Notes: generated by a model not told the origin, from the letters alone. Positions 5,495 through 16,474 are shown, counted from the stretch's first letter. The stretch is 64,000 nucleotides of DNA from Pseudomonas syringae (GCF_000737245.1 NZ_JPQU01000017.1:62001-126000); one strand, 5' to 3'. Numbers and translations: made by a program.

Positions 5495-8362
5495 ATGAAT
5501 GTCCCTCCCTTGGCCCATGACCGGCGGCAGTTTTACGAAGACCCGGCAATCGTGAGCGTTAGTGAGGTTGCGGCAGCGGGTGATGCAGCCGAGCCCATCG
5601 AAACGCTTTTGAGCGCTATTCAGAACCACATGGGCGACGTGCCGTGGGCTGTCTATGCCGTCGGTGATCCGATGCACTTGCTAGGCCGCGGCGACAGCGA
5701 AATGCGCTGGTCAGTGAGTATCGCCAACGACCGATTCGATGACTTCTGTCGTGAATACCAGATGCAGCGCTGGGTGGCCGGCCGGGGCGAAGGAGTCTTG
5801 GCATGGTTGCTGGCGCCGCAGGATGAATCCGGCAACGTCGAGCTTGGCCGACTGGCACAGCGTTTAGGCCATCGGTTACAGACTGATGCCCTGGCCAGAG
5901 CGCAAATCACTCAGCGAGTCTTGTACGAAATCACTTATCTGGCCAGCTCCACCCGCGATCGCGGGGCGTTTCTGCAAGGGGTGCATGACCAGCTCGCATC
6001 GCTGATCGACGCCGAAAACTTCTACCTGGCCCTCTACGATAAAGCCTCGGGCAAAATCACCTATCCGTACTACATCGATATCATCGACAAAGAGGTGGTG
6101 ACGCCTGACGCCCACGAGTTCATCGATCCATCGCATCTGTCCATGACGGCCTACGTGTTGCAGAGCGAGCAGCCCTTGTTCGTGGATGCGACCGGAATTG
6201 AGCGAGCGAGGGCGCAAAAGCGCTTCTACTGTATGGGCGAGCGTCCCGAGTTCTGGATGGGCGCACCGCTCAAGAATGCTTCTGATGAAGTGTTTGGCAT
6301 GTTGGCCATGCAGGTTTATGACGTGTCCCGGGTTTACAGTGCCGAGGACCGGGCGTTGTTTCTGGTGGTGGTCCGGCATGTGGCCATGGCACTGGATCGC
6401 ATCCTGCATCGCGCTGATCTGGAGCGCACGGTGCTGCTGCGTACCCAGGAGCTCTCGACGCTCAATGCCGCGTTGCGCCAGGAAGTGGCCGAGCGTGAGC
6501 GAGCCGAGCATCTGCAAAGCGCGCTGTTTCAGATCGCCGAATTGTCCAGCCAGCCTGGTGACATGGCCGAGCTGTTTCATAGCTTGCATTTGATCGTCGG
6601 TGAATTGCTCGTAGCGCTCAATTTCTACATAGCCCTGTTCGACAATGCTACGGGGGAAGTGACTTTCCCTTACTACGTGGATGAGCGCGTGCGTACTCGG
6701 CCGCCAGCGCGTCGGGGCCAGCGTGGTTTTACCGAATACGTGATACGCGAGCGTCGAGCCTGCCTGATTGACCTGGAAGAAACGCTTGTCCTGGAAACAT
6801 CTGGCGAAGTCGAACCCATCAATGTCGACAATCGCTCATCCTCCTGGCTGGGGGTTCCGCTGTTCGACGGCGATGATGTGCGTGGCGTGTTGGCAGTACA
6901 AAGTTATTCCCCCCTGGTGCGTTATTCGCTACGCGATCAGGAGCTGCTGACGTTCGTCTCCCGGCACATTGACACAGCGCTGGCCCGGCGTAGCGCGGCA
7001 GAGGCCGTCCACACCGCCAATCTGCGCCTGGAGGCCCGTGTTCAGGACCGCACCCGCGAGCTGGATCTGGCCAACGCCAAACTGCAACACGAAAACTCCC
7101 ATGATTCGCTCACCGGGTTGGCCAACCGCAGTCATCTACAGCAGCGTTTGCAGTCCGCATGGCGGGAGTTCAGTACCAGCGGCAAGCCTCTGGGCGTGAT
7201 GTTCATTGATCTTGACCGTTTCAAACTGGTCAATGACAGCCTCGGGCATCATTTTGGAGACCAACTGCTCACCCAGACTGCTGACCGTTTGCGCAGTTGC
7301 ATGCGTGAATCGGATCTGCTGGCACGTCTGGGTGGGGATGAGTTCGCGGTGCTCGCAGTCGAAGCGTCCCTGGACGTCACCATCGGCATTGCAGAGCGGA
7401 TACTCGCAGCCTTCGACTTGCCGTTCTTTATCGACGGCCATGCAGTGTTCTCGTCGTGCAGCATCGGCGTCGTTGGGGCAGATAGCCAGTTCCATCGGGA
7501 GCCTTCCGATCTGCTGCGCGATGCTGACATGGCGATGTATCGGGTCAAGAACGGTGGACGTGACAGTTTTGCGGTGTTCAATCAGGAGCTGCGCCGCGAG
7601 GTGTCCGATCAGGTTGAGCGGGAAGGGGCTTTGCGCAATGCCCTCAAGCGTACCGACGAACTGATTCCTTATTTCCAGCCCATTGTCTGCGTCACCACCG
7701 GCAAGCTTTTGGCCCTGGAGGCGCTGATTCGCTGGTGTCGGCCGGATGGCAGCGTTATGGCGCCGGGGTATTTTCTTCCTGCGCTGGAGGGTTTGCGGCT
7801 GATCGGGCGTCTTGATCTATACATGCTGCAATGTGTCGTGGCGATCCTGGCTCGTCCTGGCAATGAGCATTGGCCGACCGTGCATGTCAATTGCTCCAGT
7901 TACAGCATCACCCGAGCGGAGTTCGCAGGCGAAGTGTTGGCTTTGCTTGCCCGTTATGACATGTCGCCGGCGCGTATCTGCCTGGAACTCACTGAAGGTG
8001 CGCTGGTTGCTGAGCCCGAGGCCGCCCGTCAGTCCATGAAGCATCTGGCTGATCATGGCGTTTCAGTGGTGCTGGATGATTTTGGCGCTGGCTTCTCATC
8101 GCTCAGTTATGTCCATCAGTACCATTTCAGCGGTTTGAAGATCGACAAGTCGTTCATCCTCGAGCTGACGACCAGCTCCCGCAGCCGCGCCATTGTGCGG
8201 GCGATTGTGCGGATGGCCGAGTCCCTGGACCTGAGCGTGGTGGCAGAAGGTGTCGAAGATCAGGCCACCCTCGACCTGCTGCGGGAGATAGGAGCAGGCC
8301 AGGCCCAGGGTTACTTCTTTGCCGTACCGCAGCCGGAAGAAAAGCTGGTGCTGAGTCTGTAG
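5495..8362 (+). CDS. GAF-GAF-GGDEF-EAL cyclic-di-GMP protein
   Basis: A 955-residue cytoplasmic protein that makes and/or degrades cyclic-di-GMP. Two GAF sensor domains lie at about 135-300 and 340-500, each followed by a helical linker. The GGDEF domain begins at DSLTGLANR; the active site is GGDEF at 613-617, and an inhibitory RxxD site (604-607) sits exactly five residues before it, as in product-inhibited cyclases. The EAL domain carries EALIRW (E742), an Asn in HVNCSS, LELTEG, the DD of VVLDDFGAGFSS, LKIDKSF and VVAEGVED, so the phosphodiesterase metal and substrate residues are all present. Both activities are therefore possible; the signal sensed by the GAF domains is unknown. No membrane segment. 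GGAG lies 6 bases before the ATG. Confidence 0.95.
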   Translation: MNVPPLAHDRRQFYEDPAIVSVSEVAAAGDAAEPIETLLSAIQNHMGDVPWAVYAVGDPMHLLGRGDSEMRWSVSIANDRFDDFCREYQMQRWVAGRGEGVLAWLLAPQDESGNVELGRLAQRLGHRLQTDALARAQITQRVLYEITYLASSTRDRGAFLQGVHDQLASLIDAENFYLALYDKASGKITYPYYIDIIDKEVVTPDAHEFIDPSHLSMTAYVLQSEQPLFVDATGIERARAQKRFYCMGERPEFWMGAPLKNASDEVFGMLAMQVYDVSRVYSAEDRALFLVVVRHVAMALDRILHRADLERTVLLRTQELSTLNAALRQEVAERERAEHLQSALFQIAELSSQPGDMAELFHSLHLIVGELLVALNFYIALFDNATGEVTFPYYVDERVRTRPPARRGQRGFTEYVIRERRACLIDLEETLVLETSGEVEPINVDNRSSSWLGVPLFDGDDVRGVLAVQSYSPLVRYSLRDQELLTFVSRHIDTALARRSAAEAVHTANLRLEARVQDRTRELDLANAKLQHENSHDSLTGLANRSHLQQRLQSAWREFSTSGKPLGVMFIDLDRFKLVNDSLGHHFGDQLLTQTADRLRSCMRESDLLARLGGDEFAVLAVEASLDVTIGIAERILAAFDLPFFIDGHAVFSSCSIGVVGADSQFHREPSDLLRDADMAMYRVKNGGRDSFAVFNQELRREVSDQVEREGALRNALKRTDELIPYFQPIVCVTTGKLLALEALIRWCRPDGSVMAPGYFLPALEGLRLIGRLDLYMLQCVVAILARPGNEHWPTVHVNCSSYSITRAEFAGEVLALLARYDMSPARICLELTEGALVAEPEAARQSMKHLADHGVSVVLDDFGAGFSSLSYVHQYHFSGLKIDKSFILELTTSSRSRAIVRAIVRMAESLDLSVVAEGVEDQATLDLLREIGAGQAQGYFFAVPQPEEKLVLSL

Positions 8363-8546
8363 CCAGACGGCAAAAGCTGGCCGCAGTTGGCTGGACTTTG
8401 CCGTATTGCTCGGGGCCATCCGTGGCGTCGACCTTGCCTGAATCGACAGCAAGCCACTGCCCAGGGAGGCTTGCGGCGGCGCATGCAAAGTGGCACCAGT
8501 CTTGCTGTTCATATCGCGCAAGACAATGGGCAGCAGGAGGTGAGCA

Positions 8547-9104
8547 ATGAACACTGCGAGTATCAGCGCTCTTCACCATCTGGTTTCACAGGTGGTGGGG
8601 CGCAAGAGTCAGGAAGATGCGGCAGCCGACGCGTTTTCCGTGCCTGCCAGTACGGTCAGCCCTGTACCGGCAGTCAACAGCATCGAGCAGAACACAGGCA
8701 GCCAGCAGGATGCGTCGTATGACGAAGCATTCGCCAAAATGCTGGTCAACCTGAAATCCGCAACCCAAACCGCAGCAGAGTCCGAGCCGACTTTTGTTTC
8801 AAAGACCAGCGATAGCAATATCGCGGCCAATGATTCAGCCGTGGTGACTGACGCTGATGTGGGCGATGCCGTATCAAAATTCAACTCGGTCCAGCAACAG
8901 TTCATGGATTACATGAACCTGACGCCAGCCGAACAGATGCGCGAAAAGCTTACTGGTGTCAGCAAGGATGATTACGACGCCATGTCTCCGGAAGACAAGC
9001 TCGCCATCGATGACAAGCTGCAAGCGGCGTTGAAAGAACAGCAACAAACCGCCACTGCTGATGTGAACAGCAAGATACTGGCGGCCAGGTTGGCGTTGGT
9101 TTAA
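8547..9104 (+). CDS. Hypothetical protein, possible secreted or surface-associated
   Basis: A 185-residue acidic protein preceded by GGAGG. The N-terminal 110 residues are rich in Ser, Thr, Ala and Asp and look disordered; from about 110 the sequence becomes helical (FNSVQQQFMDYMNLTPAEQMREKL) and contains a motif DYDAMSPEDKLAIDDKL that is common in Pseudomonas proteins of unknown function. No signal peptide, no Cys. A disordered N terminus and no signal peptide would suit a substrate of a one-step secretion system, but nothing else supports that. It is 184 bases downstream of the GGDEF-EAL gene, which may be a separate transcript. Confidence 0.65.
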   Translation: MNTASISALHHLVSQVVGRKSQEDAAADAFSVPASTVSPVPAVNSIEQNTGSQQDASYDEAFAKMLVNLKSATQTAAESEPTFVSKTSDSNIAANDSAVVTDADVGDAVSKFNSVQQQFMDYMNLTPAEQMREKLTGVSKDDYDAMSPEDKLAIDDKLQAALKEQQQTATADVNSKILAARLALV

Positions 9105-9141
9105 GGCGGCTTTACGCGGTGCGGCGGTAACCGCTGTTCGC

Positions 9142-9319
9142 TGCCTCGCGGTGCTCGTGAGGTCCTGCAGACTCTGTGGGAGCCGAGCTTGCTCGCGAAG
9201 GCGGTTGATCTGGCAGAAGATGCGGTGAATGTACCGGCCCCTTCGCAAGCAAGCTTGCTCCCACGGATGTGTGGATGCACTCGATACCGGTAGGCGCTCA
9301 CGAGCACCGTGAGGCGGTG
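9142..9319. repeat. Nested REP/BIME element
   Basis: Outer arms (9142-9161 and 9297-9316; TGCCTCGCGGTGCTCGTGAG with one mismatch) enclose an inner pair (about 9176-9199 and 9241-9264; GTGGGAGC-GAGCTTGCTCGCGAAG type). Two different REP families are thus nested in one 180-base element between the convergent ends of the 8547 gene and mtlZ. Confidence 0.8.
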
Positions 9320-9339
9320 ATCAGCGATTCAGGCATCTT

Positions 9340-10278
9340 TCACCCCAACTGCTCCCGATACGGCAAGTCCGGCCCAACCTTGGTGCAGGTCAGTGCTGCT
9401 GCTTTTACGGCGAACCTGAGCATTTCGTCGAGGGTTTCTTTGCGCAGGGTAGGCAGGCTCATGGGGTCGTCCAGTTGGCGCTCGGTCAGGAAGGTGATCA
9501 GTGCGGCCTGAAAGGTATCCCCGGCACCAACCGTATCAGCGGTCTCGACCTTTTCTGCGGGCACTGACCAGCTGCCGTGTTGACGGCTGAACACTGTGGC
9601 GCCATCTGCGCCTCGGGTCAAAATCACTAACTGACAACGTTTGCTCAGCCAGCCCTGAGCGATGCTGGCTGCGTCCTGGTCGGGATAGAGCAGTTCAAGG
9701 TCTTCGTCGCTGACTTTGATCAGGTGCGCATGTTCGGCAAAGGTGCTGACCTGCTTGCGCCAGCGCTGGATATCCGGCGCCGGGTTGAGGCGTACATTGG
9801 GGTCCAGGGTAATCAAACGCTTGCCGCTTTCCCTGACCACCAAAGCCAGCAGTGTGTCGGCAATCGGCTGCACCACCAGCGAAAACGATCCGACATGAAT
9901 GCCGCGCACCTGTTCATCAAGGTCCGGCAAATGCTGGAGGCGCAGTTGTCGATCCGCGCAGCCTTCACCCCGGAAGCTGTAAACCGGAGAGCCGTCGGCA
10001 CCCACGGCAACCATGGCCAGGGTGGTCGGGGCATCGAAAGCGACCAGAAAGTCGGGCTTCACGCCTTCTTTATCCAGCACGGTGTGCAAGCGCTGGCCCA
10101 GATAATCAGTAGACAACCCGGCAAAGAGTCCGGCTTCCACGCCCAGGCGTCGCAAGCCGACGGCAACGTTGAAGGGTGATCCTCCGGCAATCGCTTGAAA
10201 GCCCAGTCTATTGAGTGGGCCGCTGCTATCGGGCTGACTGAAAAAATCGAAGAGTGCTTCACCACACACGAGAAACAT
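9340..10278 (-). CDS. mtlZ: Fructokinase, PfkB family (mtlZ)
   Basis: A 312-residue sugar kinase that phosphorylates fructose produced by mannitol dehydrogenase. The start at 10278 (MFLVCGEALFDFF) has CAGGAG nine bases upstream; the longer frame adds 40 residues without merit. PfkB signatures: the N-terminal GGSPFNVAVGLRRLG and the C-terminal DTVGAGDTF, whose Asp is the catalytic base and whose GAGD forms the anion hole. It is the last gene of the mtl operon, 31 bases after the xylulokinase-like gene; a nested REP element follows. In Pseudomonas the operon order mtlEFGKDYZ places fructokinase last, as here. Confidence 0.93.
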   Translation of the reverse strand: MFLVCGEALFDFFSQPDSSGPLNRLGFQAIAGGSPFNVAVGLRRLGVEAGLFAGLSTDYLGQRLHTVLDKEGVKPDFLVAFDAPTTLAMVAVGADGSPVYSFRGEGCADRQLRLQHLPDLDEQVRGIHVGSFSLVVQPIADTLLALVVRESGKRLITLDPNVRLNPAPDIQRWRKQVSTFAEHAHLIKVSDEDLELLYPDQDAASIAQGWLSKRCQLVILTRGADGATVFSRQHGSWSVPAEKVETADTVGAGDTFQAALITFLTERQLDDPMSLPTLRKETLDEMLRFAVKAAALTCTKVGPDLPYREQLG

Positions 10279-10309
10279 AGGTGCTCCTGAAGTTAGATGA
10301 GCCAATGCC

Positions 10310-11809
10310 CTAACGCGACGGCAACTGGCTGCGATATCGCTCGTAGACCTGTCGATAGGCGATGACGTTCGCGGCGATAGGCCGGGTTTCACTGCCAATA
10401 TCCAGACTCACACAGCGCGCGCACAGACTTGCGAGGGTTTCTGGCGTTGAATCTGGGTCTGCTTCTGCGCCTGCGTTTGAATGGCACCACGCCGCCTGTA
10501 TGGCCGCACCCAATGCGGCCGCTTCGGCGTGCTCGGTGCAGATGACCGGCGTGGCCATGATGTCGGCGACTATCTGCCGCCATATCGGGCTTTTCGCGCC
10601 GCCGCCAATCAAGCGGATATTCGAGCTCTTGATGCCACTGTCCCGCAGCAGGTCCAAGCCGTAACGTAATCCGAAGGTCGTACCTTCCACGACTGCACGG
10701 CACAGGTTGGCCTGGGTCAGATTGGTCGCGTCCAGGCCGAGAATGCTGCCGGTGGCATGGGGCAGGGCAGGCACGCGTTCGCCATTGAGGAACGGCAACA
10801 TCGACACGCCTTGCGCGCCAATAGGTGCTTGATCCACCGCCAGGTTGAACGCCGCAATATCCATGTCGAACAACTCGCGCACGGCTGCAGTGGCGTTGGT
10901 CAGGTTCATGGTGCAGATCAGCGGTAGCCAGCCGCCGGAGGATGAGCAGAACGTCGCCACCGACGCCTCATCGCTGACCTGCGCCTGATCGGTAAAGGCA
11001 TACACGGTGCCGGAAGAGCCGAGGCTCATGGTAATAGCCCCCGGTTCAATATTGCCGGTGCCGATGGCGCCCATCATGTTGTCGCCGCCGCCACTGGACA
11101 CCACGGCTTCAGGGTTTAGGCCTAGCCGCTGGGCGATCTGCGGAAGAATCCTGCCCACCGGGGCCTCTGCCTCAAGCAGTTCGGGCAGGGCCCGGCTGAG
11201 ACGACCGGTGGGGTCGATATGATGCAGGATGCCCAAGTCCCACTGGCGGCTGCGCACATCGAAGTAACCGGTGCCCGAGGCATCGCCATACTCGCTGGCA
11301 GCGCGCCCGGTCAGCCAGAAATTCAGGTAGTCATGGGGCAGGAGGATATTCTCGATGCGCTCAAAAATCTCCGGATGCTGCTCCTGAGTCCACAGCAGCT
11401 TGGACACCGTATATCCCGGCGCGATGACGATACCCAACCGCTGCAACGAACCCGTGTCACCGCCCAGATACTTAAGCAGCCGGTCGTTTTGCGGAGTGGA
11501 CTCGGTGTCGCACCAGAGTTTGGCCGGGCGCAGCACCTGACCTTGCGCATCCAGCAACACCAGCCCGTGTTGCTGGCCCGAAACGCCAATGCCAAGGATC
11601 TGCTGGCCCGAGACGCCCGCCTGTTGCAATGCTTGCTTCGTCGCCTGTTCAAAAGCGCTCAGCCATTGCTGCACATCCTGTTCACGGCGGCCATTGGCGC
11701 CGCTGATCATGCTGTGGGGCGCCGAGCCCTGACCGAGTACCTGCCCGGAACGGGCGTCGAGGACAATGGCTTTACTGCCTTGGGTGCCGCAATCGATGCC
11801 GAGAAACAT
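10310..11809 (-). CDS. mtlY: Xylulokinase (mtlY/xylB)
   Basis: A 499-residue FGGY-family kinase that phosphorylates D-xylulose, the product of arabitol oxidation by the polyol dehydrogenase of this operon. It starts MFLGIDCGTQGSKAIVLD (phosphate-binding motif). GVSGQQHGLVLLD and the C-terminal RLIGGGAKSPIWRQIVADI segment are typical xylulokinase landmarks. The start is the ATG at 11809, since the GAGGTGA ribosome site overlaps a possible upstream GTG at 11815 and would be too close to it. The ribosome site overlaps the stop of mtlD, indicating coupled translation. Confidence 0.94.
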   Translation of the reverse strand: MFLGIDCGTQGSKAIVLDARSGQVLGQGSAPHSMISGANGRREQDVQQWLSAFEQATKQALQQAGVSGQQILGIGVSGQQHGLVLLDAQGQVLRPAKLWCDTESTPQNDRLLKYLGGDTGSLQRLGIVIAPGYTVSKLLWTQEQHPEIFERIENILLPHDYLNFWLTGRAASEYGDASGTGYFDVRSRQWDLGILHHIDPTGRLSRALPELLEAEAPVGRILPQIAQRLGLNPEAVVSSGGGDNMMGAIGTGNIEPGAITMSLGSSGTVYAFTDQAQVSDEASVATFCSSSGGWLPLICTMNLTNATAAVRELFDMDIAAFNLAVDQAPIGAQGVSMLPFLNGERVPALPHATGSILGLDATNLTQANLCRAVVEGTTFGLRYGLDLLRDSGIKSSNIRLIGGGAKSPIWRQIVADIMATPVICTEHAEAAALGAAIQAAWCHSNAGAEADPDSTPETLASLCARCVSLDIGSETRPIAANVIAYRQVYERYRSQLPSR

Positions 11810-11816
11810 GCTCACC

Positions 11817-13301
11817 TCAGACGGTTCTGGCCAACAGGTTTTCCAGGGTCTTACTGACGCCCAGCTGCTTGAGGCTGTTCAGGTTCTGTTCGAAGGCGGC
11901 AACAAATTCGGCAGATTGCGCGATGGCAGCGCCGAAAATCTCTTCCACGGCCAACAAGCGCTGGGTGATCAGAACATCGTCTGCCACCAGTGCCTTGCAG
12001 AAGTCAGCCCTTGGGTCGACGATCTTATAGGTCACGCCGTTCTCGCCTTCAGTGCGTTGCAGATACACCGCCCAGGCGGCCACCACCAGCGCCGCGCGCT
12101 CCAAATTGCCCTGGTCAACGATCAGCCGGTTGATAGTCGGCACGGTGAATTTGGGGAATTTCGATGAGCCGTCCGAGCAGACTCGCTCCAGCTGGTCGGC
12201 AATGGCCTGATTGGAGAAACGCTCGATCAGGGTGTCTTTGTAACCTTCCAGGTCAATCCCCGGCACCGAGGCCAGCTGAGGGGTTACATCTAGGTCCATG
12301 TAGCTGCGGATGTAGCTCACGAACAGCGGGTCGTTCATAGTCTCGTGGACGAAGCGATAGCCCTTGAGCGCGCCCAGATAGGTGAGGGCCAGATGGCTGC
12401 CGTTGAGCAGCTTGATTTTCATTTCTTCGTAGGGCGTCACGTCGTCGGTGAATTGCACGCCGACTTCTTCCCACGCGGGGCGGCCGTTGACGAACTTGTC
12501 CTCCAGCACCCATTGCACGAAGGGTTCACAGACCACTGGCCAAGCGTCGTCGATGCCTTTTTCGTCCGCCAGTTTCAGGCGGTGGGCGGTGCTGGTCATG
12601 GGCGTGATGCGATCGACCATGGCATTGGGGAAGCTCACGTGCTCGGCGATCCAGTCGTGCAGCGCAGCATCCAGCGGGGCGGCGAAGGCCAGCAGCGCCT
12701 TGCGGGCCACGGCGCCGTTGTGTGGCAGGTTATCGCAGGACATCACGGTAAATGCCGGAATCGATGCTGCGCGACGCTTGTTCAACGCCGCGCACAGCAG
12801 GCCGAACACGGTTCGCGGCGCGTCCGGATTGGCCAAATCATGCTCAATTACCGGCAAGTGGCTCATGAACTCGCCAGTGCTGTCGTCGATGCAGTAACCG
12901 CCTTCTGTAATGGTCAGCGAGACGATGCGGATTTCAGGGCTGGCGAGTTTGTCGATCAGCGCCTGGATATCGTCTTCGGCCAGCAGCATGCCGCTGATGG
13001 ACGCGATGATCCGGGTTTCGGTGTCCGGAGTGTCGCCCAGCTCATACAGGGTATAGAGATAGTCCTGGCCCGCGAGCGCATCGCGCACGGCACGGTCTTC
13101 CGGGCGCAGGCCGATGCCGCAGATGCTCCAATCCAGGCCCACGCCCTTGTTCATCAGCGCATCGGTGTAAAACGCCTGATGTGCCCGGTGAAAACCGCCG
13201 ACGCCGATATGCGCAATGCCCTGGCGTGTTGCTCGGGGCGCATAAGCGGGCAAGGCGATACTTGCCCCCAGCTGCGTGAGATTCTGATTATTCAATTTCA
13301 T
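11817..13301 (-). CDS. mtlD: Mannitol 2-dehydrogenase (mtlD)
   Basis: A 494-residue polyol dehydrogenase that oxidises D-mannitol to D-fructose with NAD+. It belongs to the long-chain mannitol dehydrogenase family: an N-terminal Rossmann domain (HIGVGGFHRAHQAFYTD at 31-47) and a helical C-terminal domain. The catalytic segment KIKLLNGSH places Lys295, Asn300 and His303 at exactly the positions known for the Pseudomonas fluorescens enzyme. It lies between the ABC transporter ATPase (18 bases upstream) and the two kinases, which take its products. Family members also oxidise arabitol and sorbitol, consistent with the xylulokinase next to it. Confidence 0.97.
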   Translation of the reverse strand: MKLNNQNLTQLGASIALPAYAPRATRQGIAHIGVGGFHRAHQAFYTDALMNKGVGLDWSICGIGLRPEDRAVRDALAGQDYLYTLYELGDTPDTETRIIASISGMLLAEDDIQALIDKLASPEIRIVSLTITEGGYCIDDSTGEFMSHLPVIEHDLANPDAPRTVFGLLCAALNKRRAASIPAFTVMSCDNLPHNGAVARKALLAFAAPLDAALHDWIAEHVSFPNAMVDRITPMTSTAHRLKLADEKGIDDAWPVVCEPFVQWVLEDKFVNGRPAWEEVGVQFTDDVTPYEEMKIKLLNGSHLALTYLGALKGYRFVHETMNDPLFVSYIRSYMDLDVTPQLASVPGIDLEGYKDTLIERFSNQAIADQLERVCSDGSSKFPKFTVPTINRLIVDQGNLERAALVVAAWAVYLQRTEGENGVTYKIVDPRADFCKALVADDVLITQRLLAVEEIFGAAIAQSAEFVAAFEQNLNSLKQLGVSKTLENLLARTV

Positions 13302-13319
13302 GGCAGGGACCTCTGATTC

Positions 13320-14423
<1,104 letters not shown>

Positions 14424-14515
14424 GATGGCCTCCGTTCTTATTCTTCAATATTTCAGCAATGGGTAAACAATGTGCCGGTTGGTCCTGCCAAGCCGATGTA
14501 TTGCTTGCGAAGCCG

Positions 14516-14638
14516 ACCTGTAGGAGCGCGCTTGGTCTGGGCCGCATCCGGACGATAGCGTTGGATCAGGCAATGATTCTTCAACTGAACCATCGTAATC
14601 GTCCGGATGCGGCCCAGACCAAGCGCGCTCCTACAGGT
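14516..14638. repeat. Perfect 41-bp inverted repeat inside the mtl operon
   Basis: Arms 14516-14556 and 14598-14638 are exact reverse complements over 41 bases, separated by a 41-base loop. The outer part (TGTAGGAGCGCGCTT) is the same as in the REP elements at 28673, 35394 and 48432, but the inner part (GGTCTGGGCCGCATCCGGA) differs. It lies between mtlG and mtlK, which are otherwise packed closely with their operon partners. Confidence 0.95.
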
Positions 14639-14697
14639 TCTGGCGTTTACCGCACCACCGCGGGCCGTCAAAGGCGGCGCCGGATATCTTGTGTCCG

Positions 14698-15531
14698 TCA
14701 TTTCACCGCCCCAAACGACAGGCCGCGGACCAGCTGTTTCTGACTGATCCAGCCGAAGATCAGGATTGGCGCACAGGCCAGCGTCGACACCGCAGAAAGC
14801 TTGGCCCAGAACAACCCCTCGGGGCTGGAGTAAGAAGCGATCAGCGCGGTCAACGGCGCTGCATTGGACGAGGTGAGGTTCAGTGACCAGAACGCTTCGT
14901 TCCAGCACAGGATCAGCGACAGCAGCGCGGTGGACGCCAGGCCGCCTTTGCAGATGGGGATCAGCACCTTGAAAATTTCCTGACGGGTACTGGCGCCATC
15001 CAGCCTTGAGGCTTCGAGGATTTCCCCAGGGATGTCCTTGAAGTAGGTGTAGATCATCCACACCACGATAGGCAGATTGATCAGCGTGTAGATCACGATA
15101 AGCGCGATACGGGTATCCAGCACGCCAAAGGTCTTGGCCAGCAGGTAGATCGGCATCAGCACGCCCACTGGCGGCAGCATTTTGGTGGAGAGCATCCACA
15201 GCAGCGTGCTCTTGGTGCGCTTGGTCTCGAAAAACGCCATTGAGTAAGCTGCAGGTACCGCGACCAACATGCACAGGATCGTTGCGCTGAAGGAAATCAC
15301 CAGCGAGTTCCAGGCGAAGTGGAAGTAATCACTGCGCTCCTGAATGTGCAGGTAGTTTTCCAGCGTCGGCGTGAAGATGAACTGCGGCGGCGTCGCGAAG
15401 GCGTCGATCTCGGTCTTGAAGCTGGTCAGTACCATCCAGAAGATCGGGAAGAAGATCAGCGCCGCGATCACCCAGCACAAGGTGCCGAGCAGCACGCTTT
15501 GCAGGCGACGGGATTGTTTGAGCGTCATCAT
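14698..15531 (-). CDS. mtlG: Polyol ABC transporter permease (mtlG)
   Basis: A 277-residue inner-membrane permease of the MalG type with six predicted membrane helices; the first is VLLGTLCWVIAALIFFPIFWMVL. The EAA loop, which docks on the ATPase, reads EASRLDGASTRQEIFKVLIP near residue 178. It forms the channel together with MtlF. Two consecutive ATG codons (15531 and 15528) make the exact start ambiguous by one residue. Ten bases separate it from mtlF upstream. Confidence 0.95.
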   Translation of the reverse strand: MMTLKQSRRLQSVLLGTLCWVIAALIFFPIFWMVLTSFKTEIDAFATPPQFIFTPTLENYLHIQERSDYFHFAWNSLVISFSATILCMLVAVPAAYSMAFFETKRTKSTLLWMLSTKMLPPVGVLMPIYLLAKTFGVLDTRIALIVIYTLINLPIVVWMIYTYFKDIPGEILEASRLDGASTRQEIFKVLIPICKGGLASTALLSLILCWNEAFWSLNLTSSNAAPLTALIASYSSPEGLFWAKLSAVSTLACAPILIFGWISQKQLVRGLSFGAVK

Positions 15532-15541
15532 GATTCGGCCC

Positions 15542-16474
15542 TCAAGACTTATCGGTGAGGTTTTTGCCGATCATCCGGATCAGGATGATTGCAGCAATGT
15601 TGGCGATGACCACGGCAATCAAACCACCAGCGGACGCCATGCCCACGTCGAATTGCAGCAGGGCCTGGTTGTAGATCAGGTAGGCAAGGTTGGTCGAGGC
15701 AAAGCCCGGCCCACCGTTGGTGGTCGTGAAAATCTCGGCGAATACCGATAGCAGGAAGATGGTTTCTATCATCACTACCACGGCAATCGGCCTGGCCAGA
15801 TGGGGCAGGGTCAGGTGCCAGAAAATGGCGATGGGGCCTGCGCCATCCAGGCGTGCGGCTTCTTTCTGTTCCTGATCCAGCGATTGCATGGCCGTCATCA
15901 GGATCAGAATGGCGAACGGCAGCCACTGCCAGGAGACAATGATAATGATCGACAGCAACGGGTAATTGGCCAGCCAGTCCACGGGCTGAGCGCCAAACAG
16001 CTTCCACACCGAGGCCAGAATCCCGGACACCGGATGAAAAATCAGATTTTTCCAGATCAGCGCGCTGACCGTGGGCATGATAAAAAACGGCGATATCAAC
16101 AGCACCCGCACAATGCCGCGACCCAGGAAATCGCTGGCTTCCAGCAGGGCGGAAATCAGCACACCCAGCACCACGCTGATCAGCAGTACGCTACCCACGA
16201 GCAGCAATGTGTTGGTGGCACCAGGGATAAACCCGCTGTCGGTGACGAAGTATTCGAAATTTTCAAGGCCGACGAATTCGTTTTCGCCGGGGTTGAGCAG
16301 GTTGTAACGGATCAGCGAGAAATAGATAGTCATGCCCAACGGCACGATCATCCAGACCAGCAATAGCAGGACCGAAGGGCTGACCAGAAACCAGCCGGGT
16401 TTGGTCACGCTGCCTTTCGCCAGCGGCTTTTCGCCTGGCGTAGCAGCATAGGGAGTGGGAGTCGAGGTTGTCAT
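15542..16474 (-). CDS. mtlF: Polyol ABC transporter permease (mtlF)
   Basis: A 310-residue inner-membrane permease of the MalF type. After a short cytoplasmic N terminus (TTSTPTPYAATPGEKPL) the first helix is FLVSPSVLLLLVWMIVPLGMTIYF; about six helices in total. The EAA loop EAARLDGAGPIAIFWHLTLP is at about residue 210. It pairs with MtlG and receives polyol from the binding protein MtlE. The upstream gap to mtlE carries a strong stem-loop (16506-16529). Confidence 0.95.
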   Translation of the reverse strand: MTTSTPTPYAATPGEKPLAKGSVTKPGWFLVSPSVLLLLVWMIVPLGMTIYFSLIRYNLLNPGENEFVGLENFEYFVTDSGFIPGATNTLLLVGSVLLISVVLGVLISALLEASDFLGRGIVRVLLISPFFIMPTVSALIWKNLIFHPVSGILASVWKLFGAQPVDWLANYPLLSIIIIVSWQWLPFAILILMTAMQSLDQEQKEAARLDGAGPIAIFWHLTLPHLARPIAVVVMIETIFLLSVFAEIFTTTNGGPGFASTNLAYLIYNQALLQFDVGMASAGGLIAVVIANIAAIILIRMIGKNLTDKS

